Source of the DNA: Rhizobium sp. NXC14
Lineage (GTDB): Bacteria; Pseudomonadota; Alphaproteobacteria; Rhizobiales; Rhizobiaceae
Direction: 5' to 3'
Assembly: GCF_002117485.1 (NCBI RefSeq)
Contig: NZ_CP021030.1
Span: 189,001 to 253,000, forward strand
Length of the DNA stretch: 64,000 nt
Under the pieces are notes generated by a model, which did no database searches, was not told the origin of the DNA, and saw only the letters and a program-made list of their open reading frames with translations. Position 1 is the stretch's first letter; each line of letters opens with the position of its first letter. Both the position numbers and the translations under genes were made by a program. This document shows, piece by piece, positions 1 through 9,336 of this stretch.

Positions 1-72
1 GCGGGCGAAAGCCGCCATGTCGTCCTTCTTCTGGTCATGCGCGATCAGCGCAAGGCATTTGCTGCCGGCCAT
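1..72 (-). CDS. mgsA: Methylglyoxal synthase, N-terminal 24 residues (cut by window edge)
   Basis: The reverse strand reads from an ATG at 72 to the window edge without a stop. The 24 residues begin [19 protein letters not shown], the typical start of methylglyoxal synthase, in which the LIAHDxKK stretch forms the first strand and phosphate-binding region. The enzyme turns dihydroxyacetone phosphate into methylglyoxal plus phosphate, a bypass of lower glycolysis in the cytoplasm. A GGAG lies about a dozen bases upstream of the ATG. Only the first sixth of the protein is visible, so the catalytic Asp and His residues cannot be checked. Confidence 0.8.
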   Translation of the reverse strand, partial: MAGSKCLALIAHDQKKDDMAAFAR

Positions 73-158
73 GAAGTGAATCTCCGCCCCAACAATTCAA
101 TCGATTTGATCGCTTTATACCAAGTGTTTGCGATTTGAAAGACAGCGCCTCTGCCCCT

Positions 159-1232
159 TCATTGGACCGCCGGCTTGTCGTTTGGCAACGGGCCGACATC
201 CGGCAACCCCTCGTCGTCATCAGCCGGCGCGGCTGCCGGAACGGCGGCGAGCGCGCTTGCAGCGGAAGGCCCGCCATAGGTGGCGGCTTGCATCGAAGCG
301 ACGGAAGCGGCATCGAGCACAGCGGCGCAGGCCTTCGGCAGGTCGGACACCATCATCTCACGCGGCGGCTTCGGCGGCTTGGCGCCGGGTTTGGGCGGTT
401 TCGGTGGCGCCCAAGGCGCCGGTGTGAACCAATAGGCGAGCGACTTGTCGCAGCCGTCTCCGGCGGGCACCGGGGCTTGCGGCGTACATCCGGCAGCACC
501 GGGCGGGCATTTGATGCGGATGTGGAAATGCGAGTCATGGCCGTATATCGGCCGGAGCTTACCAAGGTTGGTACGGTCGCCGGTCCAGGTGTCACACATC
601 TTCTTCTTGATCGCCGGATTGACGAAGATGCGCTCCACTTCGGGATAGCTCGCCGCCAGCATCAGGAGCCGCGCCCGCGATTCCGTCCATACCTTCGGGT
701 TGACGGTGAGGAACTTGTCCTTCTGCAGCATGCTTGTGAAGGGCAGGTCCTCGCGCTCCTCAGCCGTCATGCGGCGCGCCGGCATCGGGGTGAACCAGAT
801 ATCGGCATCGAGGCCGATCTGGTGCGAGGAATGACCGTTGAGCATCGGCCCGCCGCGCGGCTGGGCGACATCGCCGACGAGGATGCCCGGCCAGCCGGCA
901 TATTTGACCGCATCCTGCGAAAACCGTTCCAGGAGCGCAATCATCGCCGGGTTGCCCCAGCGGCGATTGCGCGAAAGCCGCATCGCCTGCCAGGTCGGCC
1001 CGTCGGTCGGCAGCGCCACCGCGCCGGTCATGCAGCCCTTTGCATAAAAGCCGATCGGCTGCGCCGGCCCCTGCGTCGGCAGGCTGACGCCTGCGAACAG
1101 CGCCTTGGCGCTGCCTGGGCTTGGCGTCTTCTGCTCGGCGCCGACGTCGCCGGCCGCAAGGCCGGCACCGATCGCGCCGGCAATTGCCAGTTTGCCGAAT
1201 GTCCTGAAAGCTTGAGCGAAGCCGAATGCCAT
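159..1232 (-). CDS. mepA: Penicillin-insensitive murein endopeptidase MepA
   Basis: This 357-residue protein belongs to the MepA (M74) family of LAS-fold zinc peptidases, which cut D-Ala-meso-DAP cross-links of peptidoglycan in the periplasm. An N-terminal hydrophobic stretch (about residues 12-28) is a probable signal peptide. The zinc and active-site motifs are present: GHSSHQIGLDADIW at 133-146 and GHDSHFHIRI at 231-240. After the catalytic domain there is a proline/lysine-rich linker (about 275-295) and an Ala-rich tail that E. coli MepA lacks, so the protein is longer than the roughly 270-residue enterobacterial form. The start is the ATG at 1232, with AAGGGA just upstream. It follows the oppositely facing yejA promoter region and lies 86 bases upstream of mgsA on the same strand. 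Confidence 0.9.
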   Translation of the reverse strand: MAFGFAQAFRTFGKLAIAGAIGAGLAAGDVGAEQKTPSPGSAKALFAGVSLPTQGPAQPIGFYAKGCMTGAVALPTDGPTWQAMRLSRNRRWGNPAMIALLERFSQDAVKYAGWPGILVGDVAQPRGGPMLNGHSSHQIGLDADIWFTPMPARRMTAEEREDLPFTSMLQKDKFLTVNPKVWTESRARLLMLAASYPEVERIFVNPAIKKKMCDTWTGDRTNLGKLRPIYGHDSHFHIRIKCPPGAAGCTPQAPVPAGDGCDKSLAYWFTPAPWAPPKPPKPGAKPPKPPREMMVSDLPKACAAVLDAASVASMQAATYGGPSAASALAAVPAAAPADDDEGLPDVGPLPNDKPAVQ

Positions 1233-1486
1233 GCTGTTCCCTTGAGCCGCTGCTGAAGTGATTTGCGTTCGAATCTATCGTGAAAAGCGATTTTGGTGAA
1301 TCGATGATTTGGCGGACGGATGCAGCACGAGCCGGTGACGGATCGCCGCGGCGCCCAAGCACTGGCGTTCCTGACGGGAACTGGCGGCTCAAAATTTCGC
1401 GAGCCGGCCAAAAACCAAACTCTCTCCTGTTTTTCGCCCCTATTTCTCGTATTGTCTAATCGCTCAATATTCAGGGGAATGCGTGA

Positions 1487-3319
1487 ATGGCGACTTTGTG
1501 GTCGAAAATCGGTCTGTTTCTATCGCTTGCGGGTGCTTTGACGCCTTTGACGGCAATGGGTGAAGAGCAGCCGTTTCAGATCGGAAGCTCGGTCATCAGC
1601 GAAATGAAATACAAGCCGGGCTTTGCTCATTTCGACTACGTCAATCCAAATGCCCCAAAGGGCGGAGATCTGCGCCTTTCCGCGAGCGGCGCCTTCGACA
1701 CCTTTAATCCGCTCCTTGCAAAAGGTCAGACGGCGGTAGGCCTGACGCTGGTATTCGACACGTTGATGAAGCCCGCCGATGACGAGCTGCTTGTGTCCTA
1801 CGGCCTGCTCGCCGAAGGACTGTCCTTTCCCGCAGACGTTTCGCGTGCGACCTTTCGCCTGCGCAAAGAGGCGAAATGGGCGGACGGGCAGCCGGTGACG
1901 CCCGAAGATGTCATTTTCAGCCTGGATAAGACCAAGGAGCACAATCCCGCCACCGCAAACTACTATCGCCACGTGGTAAAGGCCGAAAAGACCGGCGATC
2001 GCGACGTCACCTTCACTTTCGACGAGAAGAACAACCGCGAGCTTCCGAATATTCTCGGCCAGTTGGTCGTTGTGCCGAAACATTGGTGGGAGGGGCAGGG
2101 ACCGGACGGCAAGCCGCGCGACATCTCAAAGACGACGCTCGAACCAGTGATGGGTTCAGGGCCCTACAAGATCGCGTCCTTCTCGCCCGGAGCGACGATC
2201 CGTTATGAACTGCGTGACGACTATTGGGGCAAGGATCTCAATGTGAATGTCGGCCAGAACAATTTCCGCAACGTCATCTACACCTATTTCGGTGATCGGG
2301 ACGTCGAATTCGAAGCCTTTCGCGCCGGCAACAGCGACTTTTGGCAGGAGACGACGGCTGCCCGCTGGGCGACGGGATATGATTTCCCCGCCGTCAAGGA
2401 AGGTCGCCTCAAGAAGGAAGAGGTTGCAAATCCGCTGCGCTCCACCGGCATTCTGCAGGCTCTGGTACCCAATATGCGGCGTGACCTCTTTAAGGACGAG
2501 CGCGTCCGCGAGGCACTGAATTACGGTTTCGATTTCGAGGAGCTGAACCGCACGGTTGCCTTCAACAGCTACAAGCGCATCGACAGTTATTTCTGGAACA
2601 CCGAGCTCGCCTCCTCCGGCCTGCCCCAGGGTCGTGAACTGGAAATACTGCAGAGCATGAAGGACAAGGTTCCGCCGGAGGTTTTCACGACACCCTATGC
2701 CAATCCCGTTGGCGGTGATCCGCAGAAAAGCCGCGACAACCTCCGAAAGGCGATTGCTCTTCTGAAAGAAGCCGGCTGGGAGCTGAAGGGCAATCGCATG
2801 GTCAATACCAAGACCGGCCAGCCAATGAGTTTCGAGATATTATTGTCGAGCCCCATGTTGGAGCGCTGGGCAGTGCCTTATGCCAGCAATCTCAAGAAAA
2901 TCGGCATTGATGCGCGAGTTCGGACAGTCGACGCTTCGCAAGCTGTCAACCGCGAACGCAGCTTTGACTTCGATATGATCTGGAATGTCTGGGCGGAGAC
3001 AATGAATCCGGGCAACGAGCAAGCCGACTATTGGGGATCCGGCTCTGTCAACCAGCAGGGTTCTCGCAACTACGCGGGCATCGCCAATCCAGCCGTCGAT
3101 GAGCTCATCCGCATGATTATCTTCGCGCCGAACCGCGATGAACAGGTCGCTGCGATCAAGGCAATGGACCGAGTCTTGCTCGCAAACCATTACGTCATCC
3201 CCCTGTTCTACCGCGATACCGTTAATATCGCCTATTGGAACACAGTAACGCATCCTGCCGAGTTCCCGGCCTACAGCCTTGGCTTCCCCGATGCCTGGTG
3301 GTCGACCTCGGCAAAATGA
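1487..3319 (+). CDS. yejA: Oligopeptide ABC transporter, periplasmic binding protein YejA
   Basis: A 610-residue family 5 extracellular solute-binding protein. A signal peptide occupies about residues 1-25, ending near AMG/EE. The mature protein has the DppA/OppA fold, with the usual FDTLMKPADDE-type segment near residue 95 and MGSGPYKI near 225. YejA captures peptides in the periplasm and hands them to YejB/YejE. In enterobacteria the system imports microcin C and other peptides; in Sinorhizobium meliloti the orthologous system influences response to plant NCR peptides. AGGGGA stands upstream of the ATG. It is followed, after 150 bases, by yejB, yejE and yejF, so the operon is complete. Confidence 0.92.
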   Translation: MATLWSKIGLFLSLAGALTPLTAMGEEQPFQIGSSVISEMKYKPGFAHFDYVNPNAPKGGDLRLSASGAFDTFNPLLAKGQTAVGLTLVFDTLMKPADDELLVSYGLLAEGLSFPADVSRATFRLRKEAKWADGQPVTPEDVIFSLDKTKEHNPATANYYRHVVKAEKTGDRDVTFTFDEKNNRELPNILGQLVVVPKHWWEGQGPDGKPRDISKTTLEPVMGSGPYKIASFSPGATIRYELRDDYWGKDLNVNVGQNNFRNVIYTYFGDRDVEFEAFRAGNSDFWQETTAARWATGYDFPAVKEGRLKKEEVANPLRSTGILQALVPNMRRDLFKDERVREALNYGFDFEELNRTVAFNSYKRIDSYFWNTELASSGLPQGRELEILQSMKDKVPPEVFTTPYANPVGGDPQKSRDNLRKAIALLKEAGWELKGNRMVNTKTGQPMSFEILLSSPMLERWAVPYASNLKKIGIDARVRTVDASQAVNRERSFDFDMIWNVWAETMNPGNEQADYWGSGSVNQQGSRNYAGIANPAVDELIRMIIFAPNRDEQVAAIKAMDRVLLANHYVIPLFYRDTVNIAYWNTVTHPAEFPAYSLGFPDAWWSTSAK

Positions 3320-3469
3320 GCGGGCTTGCAATACTGGGGCACTGGGCTCCAAATGGCACGAGCGAATCACGAAAAGCCGGCGGGGCCGGCAAGGGAAGGC
3401 TGGCGGATTGAGCGGCATTGGACTGAACGGCGTGCAGACAAGAAATACTTTCCCGGAGGCTGAAGGCTG

Positions 3470-4558
3470 ATGGGCGCCTATGTCATTCGCCGCCTGCTTT
3501 TGATGATACCGACCATTATCGGCATCATGGCGATTTCCTTCATCGTCGTGCAATTTGCCCCCGGCGGCCCGGTCGAGCAGGTGATTGCCCAGCTGACCGG
3601 CCAGGCGGACAGCGCCGATCAGCGCCTGTCCGGCGGCGGAGATCTGCTAGGTGGCGGCGGCAGCGACGAAGGCTCGAAATATCGCGGCGCCCAGGGGCTC
3701 GATCCGGAGCTGATCGCCAAGCTCGAAAAACAGTTCGGCTTCGACAAGCCGCCGTTGACGCGCTTTGGCGAGATGATGTGGAATTACATCCGCTTCGATT
3801 TCGGCGAGAGCTTCTTCCGCAATACCTCCGTGCTCGACCTCATCAAGGAGAAACTGCCGGTGTCGATCTCGCTCGGCATCTGGATCCTGATCTTCTCTTA
3901 TGCGATTTCCATCCCGCTCGGCATTCGCAAAGCGGTCAGGGACGGGTCGACCTTCGACGTCTGGACCTCGGGCGTCATCGTCGTCGGTTATGCCGTTCCG
4001 AGCTTCCTCTTCGGCATCCTGCTGATCGTGCTTTTCGCCGGCGGCTCTTTCTACGACTGGTTCCCACTGCGCGGCCTCGTTTCCGACAATTTCGGTGAGC
4101 TCGCCTGGTGGCAGAAACCGCTCGATTATTTCTGGCACCTCACCCTGCCGCTGATCTCGCTTTCACTCGCCGCCTTCGCCACCACGACGCTTCTGACCAA
4201 GAATTCCTTCATCGAGGAGATCAAGAAGCAATATGTCGTTACAGCCCGCGCCAAGGGTCTGAATGAGCGGCAGGTGCTTTACGGCCATGTTTTCCGCAAC
4301 GCCATGCTGATCATCATCGCCGGTTTTCCCGGTGCCTTCATCTCCGCTTTCTTCACTGGCTCGCTGCTGATCGAGAACATCTTTTCGCTCGATGGCCTCG
4401 GCCGCCTCGGCTATCTCTCGGTGGTCAACCGCGATTATCCGATCGTCTTCGCGACACTCTATATCTTCTCGCTACTCGGTCTTTTCGTCAGCCTGATCTC
4501 AGACCTGATCTATACCTGGATCGATCCGCGCATCGATTTCGAGCGGAGGGATGTCTGA
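3470..4558 (+). CDS. yejB: Oligopeptide ABC transporter permease YejB
   Basis: A 362-residue inner-membrane permease of the DppB/OppB class. It starts [11 protein letters not shown], very close to E. coli YejB, and has a first membrane helix at about 8-28, a long periplasmic loop with a Gly-rich stretch (about 55-75) that E. coli YejB also carries in variant form, and five further helices. The cytoplasmic EAA loop that contacts the ATPase is visible at about 255-278 (VVTARAKGL...HVFRNA). GGAGG precedes the ATG. The stop overlaps the start of yejE by one base (TGATG), which suggests translational coupling. Confidence 0.93.
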   Translation: MGAYVIRRLLLMIPTIIGIMAISFIVVQFAPGGPVEQVIAQLTGQADSADQRLSGGGDLLGGGGSDEGSKYRGAQGLDPELIAKLEKQFGFDKPPLTRFGEMMWNYIRFDFGESFFRNTSVLDLIKEKLPVSISLGIWILIFSYAISIPLGIRKAVRDGSTFDVWTSGVIVVGYAVPSFLFGILLIVLFAGGSFYDWFPLRGLVSDNFGELAWWQKPLDYFWHLTLPLISLSLAAFATTTLLTKNSFIEEIKKQYVVTARAKGLNERQVLYGHVFRNAMLIIIAGFPGAFISAFFTGSLLIENIFSLDGLGRLGYLSVVNRDYPIVFATLYIFSLLGLFVSLISDLIYTWIDPRIDFERRDV

Positions 4559-5706
4559 TGGACGCCGCCGCAAATCCTGCCACCGCAAACCCGGTCAAAC
4601 CGCCGCGCAAGGGGCTGCTGTCGCCGACCAATATCCGTCGGTGGAAGAATTTCCGGGCGAACGGCCGCGGCTATTGGTCGTTGTGGCTTTTCCTGCTGCT
4701 GTTCGTGCTGAGCCTTTTCGCGGAATTCCTCGCCAACGACCGGCCGATCATCGCCTCCTATAAGGGCGAGATCCTGTTTCCGGTGTTGATCGACTATCCC
4801 GAGGAGAAATTCGGCGGCTTCCTCGCCGAAACCGACTACCGCTCGTCGGTGATAGCAGATGAGATCAATGCCAATGGCTGGATGATCTGGCCGCCGATCC
4901 ATTATTCCTACCGCTCGGTCAACTCGAACATTCCGCATTCGGCTCCGACTCCCCCCTTCTGGCTGATGACCAAAGAGGAGCGTTGCTCAGGTTATCCGCA
5001 AGGCGCGAACGATCCCGGCTGCACGCTCGGCAATCTCAACTGGCTCGGCACCGATGACCAGGCGCGTGACGTGCTGGCGCGCGTTATCTACGGCTTCCGC
5101 ATATCGGTGCTGTTCGGCCTGGCGTTGACCATCTGCTCGGCGATTATCGGCGTCACGGCAGGGGCGGTGCAGGGCTATTTCGGCGGCCTGACCGATCTCT
5201 TGCTGCAGCGCTTCATCGAGATCTGGTCGTCGATGCCGGTGCTTTATATCCTGCTCATTATCGCCGCCATCCTGCCGCCCGGCTTCTTCGTGCTGCTCGG
5301 AATCATGCTGCTCTTCTCCTGGGTCAGCTTTGTCGGCGTCGTGCGCGCAGAGTTCCTGCGCGCCCGCAATTTCGAATATGTCCGCGCCGCGCGTGCGCTC
5401 GGCGTCAACAACCGCACCATCATGTGGCGCCACCTGCTGCCGAACGCCATGGTGGCGACGCTCACCTTTCTGCCCTTCATTCTCTCAGGCTCGATCACGA
5501 CGCTGACGTCGCTCGATTTCCTCGGCTTCGGCATGCCGCCCGGCTCCCCTTCGCTCGGCGAAATGATCGCCCAGGGCAAGACCAACCTGCAGGCGCCTTG
5601 GCTCGGGCTGACGGCCTTCTTCACCATGTCGATCATGCTTTCTCTTTTGATCTTCATCGGCGAAGCCGTGCGCGACGCCTTCGATCCGAGGAAGACGTTT
5701 CAATGA
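4558..5706 (+). CDS. yejE: Oligopeptide ABC transporter permease YejE
   Basis: A 382-residue permease of the DppC/OppC class and partner of YejB. The first membrane helix is at about 38-60 and is followed by a large periplasmic loop (about 60-165) typical of YejE. The motif WLGTDDQARDV near 162 is the usual DppC-type TDxxGRD segment in its YejE version. Five more helices and an EAA loop (VRAARALGV...RHLLPNA, about 278-302) follow. It overlaps yejB at its start and yejF at its end by four bases or fewer, so the three genes are surely co-translated. Confidence 0.93.
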   Translation: MDAAANPATANPVKPPRKGLLSPTNIRRWKNFRANGRGYWSLWLFLLLFVLSLFAEFLANDRPIIASYKGEILFPVLIDYPEEKFGGFLAETDYRSSVIADEINANGWMIWPPIHYSYRSVNSNIPHSAPTPPFWLMTKEERCSGYPQGANDPGCTLGNLNWLGTDDQARDVLARVIYGFRISVLFGLALTICSAIIGVTAGAVQGYFGGLTDLLLQRFIEIWSSMPVLYILLIIAAILPPGFFVLLGIMLLFSWVSFVGVVRAEFLRARNFEYVRAARALGVNNRTIMWRHLLPNAMVATLTFLPFILSGSITTLTSLDFLGFGMPPGSPSLGEMIAQGKTNLQAPWLGLTAFFTMSIMLSLLIFIGEAVRDAFDPRKTFQ

Positions 5707-7340
5707 GTGACATGACAGAACCACTCCTTTCCGTCCGCGATCTCTCGGTTGCCTTTCATCAGGGCGGCGAAACGTCGATTGCCGTCGATCGGATCTCCTT
5801 CGATATCGCCAAGGGCGAAGTCGTGGCGCTCGTCGGCGAATCCGGCTCCGGCAAATCGGTCTCGGCCAACTCGATCCTGCGGCTTCTGCCTTATCCCTCG
5901 GCAAGCCACCCCTCCGGGGAAATCCTGTTCAAGGGCAAGGACCTTCTGAAGGCATCGGAGCGGGCGCTGCGCGAGGTGCGCGGCAACGACATCACCATGA
6001 TCTTCCAGGAGCCGATGACCTCGCTCAATCCGCTTCATACGATCGAGAAGCAGATCGCCGAGATCCTCGCCCTGCACCAGGGGCTCATCGGACAGCCGGC
6101 GCGCGCGCGGGTGCTGGAACTGTTGAACCAGGTCGGCATCCGCGAGCCCGAGAAGCGGTTGAAGGCCTATCCGCACGAACTCTCCGGGGGTCAGCGCCAG
6201 CGTGTCATGATCGCCATGGCGCTCGCCAACCGGCCGGAACTGCTGATCGCCGACGAGCCGACCACGGCCCTCGACGTCACCGTACAGGCGCAGATCCTCG
6301 AGCTTCTCCGGCAATTGAAGGCGGCACACGGCATGTCGCTGCTGTTCATCACCCATGATCTCGGCATCGTGCGCAAATTCGCCGACCGCGTCTGCGTCAT
6401 GACCAAGGGGCGAATCGTCGAGACCGGGACTGTCGAAGAGGTCTTCGCCAGTCCGAAGCATGAATACACCCGCCATCTTCTTGCCTCGGAACCGCGCGGC
6501 GAGCCGCCGCTCGCCGATCCGTCGAAGCCGGTGGTGATGGAAGGCTCGGATATCCGTGTCTGGTTCCCGATCAAGGCGGGGCTGATGCGCCGCGTCGTCG
6601 ATCATGTGAAGGCGGTCGACGGCATCGATCTTTCGCTGCGCGCCGGCCAGACGCTCGGCGTCGTCGGCGAATCCGGCTCCGGCAAGACCACACTGGGCCT
6701 GGCGCTCACCCGGCTGATCTCTTCGCAGGGACGGATCGCCTTCGTTGGCAAGGATATAGCCGGCTATTCGTTCAGCGAAATGCGGCCGTTGCGTAACCAG
6801 CTGCAGATCGTCTTTCAGGATCCCTACGGTTCGCTCAGCCCCCGCATGTCGGTCGGCGATATCATTGCCGAAGGGCTGAAGGTGCATGAGCGCGCCTTGA
6901 GCGCCGAGGAGCGCGACCAGCGTGTCTGCTGGGCGCTGGAGGAGGTAGGCCTCGATCCGCTGACCCGCTGGCGCTATCCGCATGAATTTTCAGGCGGCCA
7001 GCGGCAGCGCATCGCCATAGCTCGCGCCATGGTGCTGAAGCCCCGTTTCGTCATGCTCGACGAGCCGACATCCGCGCTCGACATGAGCGTGCAGGCGCAG
7101 GTGGTCGACCTGTTGCGCGATCTGCAGAAGAAGCACGACCTCGCCTATCTCTTCATCAGCCACGACCTGAAGGTGGTGAAGGCGCTCGCCAACGACGTCA
7201 TCGTCATGCGTTTCGGCAAGGTGGTGGAGCAGGGACCGTCCGCGGAAATCTTCCGCGCGCCGAAGGACGATTACACCAAGGCACTCATGGCGGCCGCCTT
7301 CAACATTGAGGCGGTGCCGACGCCCGCCGTGCAGCAGTAA
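5703..7340 (+). CDS. yejF: Oligopeptide ABC transporter, fused double ATPase YejF
   Basis: A 545-residue protein with two complete ABC ATPase domains. The first has Walker A GESGSGKS at 45-52, signature LSGGQRQ at 160-166 and Walker B LLIADEP at 180-186. The second has GESGSGKT at 322-329 and signature FSGGQRQ at 429-435. Fusion of the DppD-like and DppF-like subunits is the normal architecture of YejF. The reading frame is open well upstream, inside yejE, but the ATG at 5703 overlaps the yejE stop and gives the start expected from domain alignment. YejF energises peptide import through YejBE. Confidence 0.93.
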   Translation: MSDMTEPLLSVRDLSVAFHQGGETSIAVDRISFDIAKGEVVALVGESGSGKSVSANSILRLLPYPSASHPSGEILFKGKDLLKASERALREVRGNDITMIFQEPMTSLNPLHTIEKQIAEILALHQGLIGQPARARVLELLNQVGIREPEKRLKAYPHELSGGQRQRVMIAMALANRPELLIADEPTTALDVTVQAQILELLRQLKAAHGMSLLFITHDLGIVRKFADRVCVMTKGRIVETGTVEEVFASPKHEYTRHLLASEPRGEPPLADPSKPVVMEGSDIRVWFPIKAGLMRRVVDHVKAVDGIDLSLRAGQTLGVVGESGSGKTTLGLALTRLISSQGRIAFVGKDIAGYSFSEMRPLRNQLQIVFQDPYGSLSPRMSVGDIIAEGLKVHERALSAEERDQRVCWALEEVGLDPLTRWRYPHEFSGGQRQRIAIARAMVLKPRFVMLDEPTSALDMSVQAQVVDLLRDLQKKHDLAYLFISHDLKVVKALANDVIVMRFGKVVEQGPSAEIFRAPKDDYTKALMAAAFNIEAVPTPAVQQ

Positions 7341-7348
7341 AGAAGATC

Positions 7349-8308
7349 ATGTCAGTTCGTCCTCCCGTCCTCGTCGATATCAAGTTCAACCCCGAAGGTG
7401 TCGCCCGCGTCCTGAAAACGGCCTTTGCCGACCGCGGCAGCATCAATCTGGCCGATCCCGCCAATCGCGAGCGTGATTTCAGCGAAACGGAATACGCGCT
7501 TCTCTGGAAGCCGGATGCCGATCTCTTTCGACGCGCGCCGAACCTCAAGGTGATCTTCTCGGGTGGTGCCGGCGTCGATCACATCATCGGTATGGCCGGC
7601 TTGCCTGACGTTCCGATTGTCCGTTTCGTCGACCGCAGCCTGACCACCCGCATGAGCGAATGGATCGTCATGCAGTGCCTGATGCATCTGCGCGGTCAAT
7701 ATGCCCATGACGTCAAGCAGCGGCGGCGCGAATGGGCCAAATTGATTGCGCCGGAAGCGGCGGAGGTGACCATCGGCGTCATGGGACTCGGCATTCTGGG
7801 CCTGGATGCGGTCGCCAAGCTGAAAGTGATGGGTTTCAACGTCATCGGCTGGTCGCGCACCCGCAAAACAATTGAGGGCGTCGAGACATTCGACGCGGGC
7901 GAATTGGACCGGTTTGTTGCCAAAACCGACATTCTGGTCGGCCTGCTGCCGCTGACGCCTGAGACGACCGGCTTCTATAATAGCGGACTATTTAAGAAGC
8001 TCCGCCGCGACGGTGCGCTCGGACAGCCGGTCTTCATCAATGCCGGGCGCGGCAAGAGCCAGATCGAGACCGACATCGTCTCGGCCATCAGGGAAGGGAC
8101 CCTCGGCGGCGCTTCTCTCGACGTTTTCGAAGTGGAGCCGCTCGCCGCCGACAGCCCGTTGTGGGAATTGGAGAATGTGTTCATCACCCCGCATGACGCG
8201 GCGGTCTCCGAAGAGAACGCGCTGTTCCGCCATGTCGAGATGCAGATCGCCCGTTTTGAACGCGGCGAGCCGCTGCAGTTCGTGATCGATCGTGCCGCCG
8301 GTTATTAG
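7349..8308 (+). CDS. D-2-hydroxyacid dehydrogenase, GhrA-like (glyoxylate/hydroxypyruvate reductase)
   Basis: A 319-residue NAD(P)-dependent dehydrogenase of the D-isomer-specific 2-hydroxyacid family. The Rossmann motif GLGILG is at 146-151. The catalytic Arg (NAGRG, R234), Glu (EVEP, E263) and His (TPHD, H282) are all present. Length and motifs fit GhrA, which reduces glyoxylate and hydroxypyruvate, but the exact substrate cannot be read from sequence. It starts 8 bases after yejF, so it is probably transcribed with the peptide importer. Its TAG stop lies inside the outer arm of the palindromic repeat that begins at 8305, so the 3' end may have been reshaped by that repeat. Confidence 0.85.
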   Translation: MSVRPPVLVDIKFNPEGVARVLKTAFADRGSINLADPANRERDFSETEYALLWKPDADLFRRAPNLKVIFSGGAGVDHIIGMAGLPDVPIVRFVDRSLTTRMSEWIVMQCLMHLRGQYAHDVKQRRREWAKLIAPEAAEVTIGVMGLGILGLDAVAKLKVMGFNVIGWSRTRKTIEGVETFDAGELDRFVAKTDILVGLLPLTPETTGFYNSGLFKKLRRDGALGQPVFINAGRGKSQIETDIVSAIREGTLGGASLDVFEVEPLAADSPLWELENVFITPHDAAVSEENALFRHVEMQIARFERGEPLQFVIDRAAGY

Positions 8309-8665
8309 AGCCTTTCCGGATTAGCTTGAAGCATTCTGCTGGCGCAAGTTTGCGTCAGGGCAAAGGCGATTGGCGAAGGGCATACCCCCAGGTACGTCCG
8401 AGCCGATCGCCTTTGATCCTGGCGGAAAGATGCCCGGCCCACCGGCCCGCACCGCTTCGCGGTGGCGAAGCGATAAGTGCGTCCGGCGATTCTGAAGTCT
8501 TGCAGATTTGCCAGGCAAATCTGCGGGAGGGTTGGCTCAAACGGAGCCGGATGGTCGACCGGCCGGCTTGGCCGTAGAACTGGGCTACGACACGCGCCGG
8601 CCGGTCGACCATCCGGCTCCGTTTGAGCCAACAGAATGCTTCAATCTAACCCGGAAAGGCTCTAA
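8305..8665. repeat. Nested-palindrome intergenic element (MITE/RIME-like)
   Basis: The outer arms 8305-8338 and 8632-8665 are inverted repeats of 34 bp with two mismatches. Inside lie further perfect inverted repeats: 8361-8370 with 8406-8415 (10 bp), 8453-8460 with 8465-8472 (8 bp), 8502-8512 with 8514-8524 (11 bp, one-base loop), and 8531-8566 with 8597-8632 (36 bp, 30-base spacer). There is no transposase or plausible coding frame. The architecture resembles the palindromic intergenic mosaic elements of rhizobia. As RNA it could fold into a chain of hairpins and might end transcription of the yej operon, although no T-run is evident. The element fills most of the space between 8308 and 8812. 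Confidence 0.85.
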
Positions 8666-8811
8666 GCGGCATCTCGCGCCAAAGCTGCGGCGGTTTGGCT
8701 ATTTCAAGATCGCGGCACGCTTGAGCCCGGAACCTTCCAGACGGCCACCCGTTTTCCTTGCGAAGTTCTTTGCGGCCAGATCGGCCGCCAAGGCAGCGGA
8801 AGGAGACGATG

Positions 8812-9168
8812 ATGGCGCATCAGACCGAAACACGCTGGGAAAAATCCGACGGAAAGCTTCACAAGGAACAGCAAATCCCGCCGGTCAAGGCAAAGCAGGG
8901 GCGTATGGGTTACCGTATCCTGACCGTGCTGCTCGTGGCGCTGATCCTTGCCTTCGTGGTCTGGATTCCAGTCGAGATCTGGGGCCGCCGCGAGGCGAAC
9001 GAGGTGGCGCCGCAGCAGCCCGGCCAACAGCTCCAGCAGCAGCAATCCGACGCAGCACCCGCGCCGACGATGCAGAATGGCAATGCGGGTCCAACCGAGA
9101 CGCCGGCAACGGCGCCTGCCCCTAGCGCGCCTGCGGCACCGACCCAGCCTGCGGCACCGGCCCAATAG
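8812..9168 (+). CDS. Small single-pass membrane protein with Pro/Ala/Gln-rich tail
   Basis: A 118-residue protein of unknown function. A charged N-terminus (about 1-28) precedes one membrane helix (about 33-56, ITVLLVALILAFVVW type) and a low-complexity tail rich in Gln, Pro and Ala that would face the periplasm. Two ATGs stand in tandem at 8809 and 8812; AGGAG at 8801-8805 is better spaced (6 bases) from the second, so 8812 is chosen. A strong terminator follows at 9191. I do not recognise a family. Confidence 0.7.
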   Translation: MAHQTETRWEKSDGKLHKEQQIPPVKAKQGRMGYRILTVLLVALILAFVVWIPVEIWGRREANEVAPQQPGQQLQQQQSDAAPAPTMQNGNAGPTETPATAPAPSAPAAPTQPAAPAQ

Positions 9169-9190
9169 GCCTTTGGCAGACGATCTCCCG

Positions 9191-9230
9191 CATCCCGCCG
9201 CCACGCTGCGGCGGGATGTTTATGTTTTGT
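9191..9230 (+). terminator. Rho-independent terminator after the small membrane protein
   Basis: A perfect 11-bp stem (9191-9201 with 9208-9218) with a 6-base loop is followed by a T-rich tract. It lies 22 bases after the stop of the preceding gene and separates it from pncB. Confidence 0.85.
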
Positions 9231-9336
9231 CTGGACTTTCTCTGCCGATTTTTCGATAAGAAGGCGCACGAGCCGGTTTCGTGCGCCGGCCCGGAACTTG
9301 GCAGCACCTGACCGGAGTGGACAGGGCAGGAATCTC

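Noticed and set aside
135..1256. Long open frame opposite mepA
   Set aside because: It is the mirror of a well-recognised M74 peptidase with all zinc motifs; its own translation is Arg- and Gly-rich with no domain. GC-rich codons create such antisense frames throughout this window.
3520..3700. Gly-rich insertion in YejB as a novelty
   Set aside because: E. coli YejB carries a comparable Gly-rich variable loop at the same place, so it is normal for the family.
8305..8665. CRISPR or tandem-repeat array
   Set aside because: The repeats are inverted and nested, not direct and regularly spaced.
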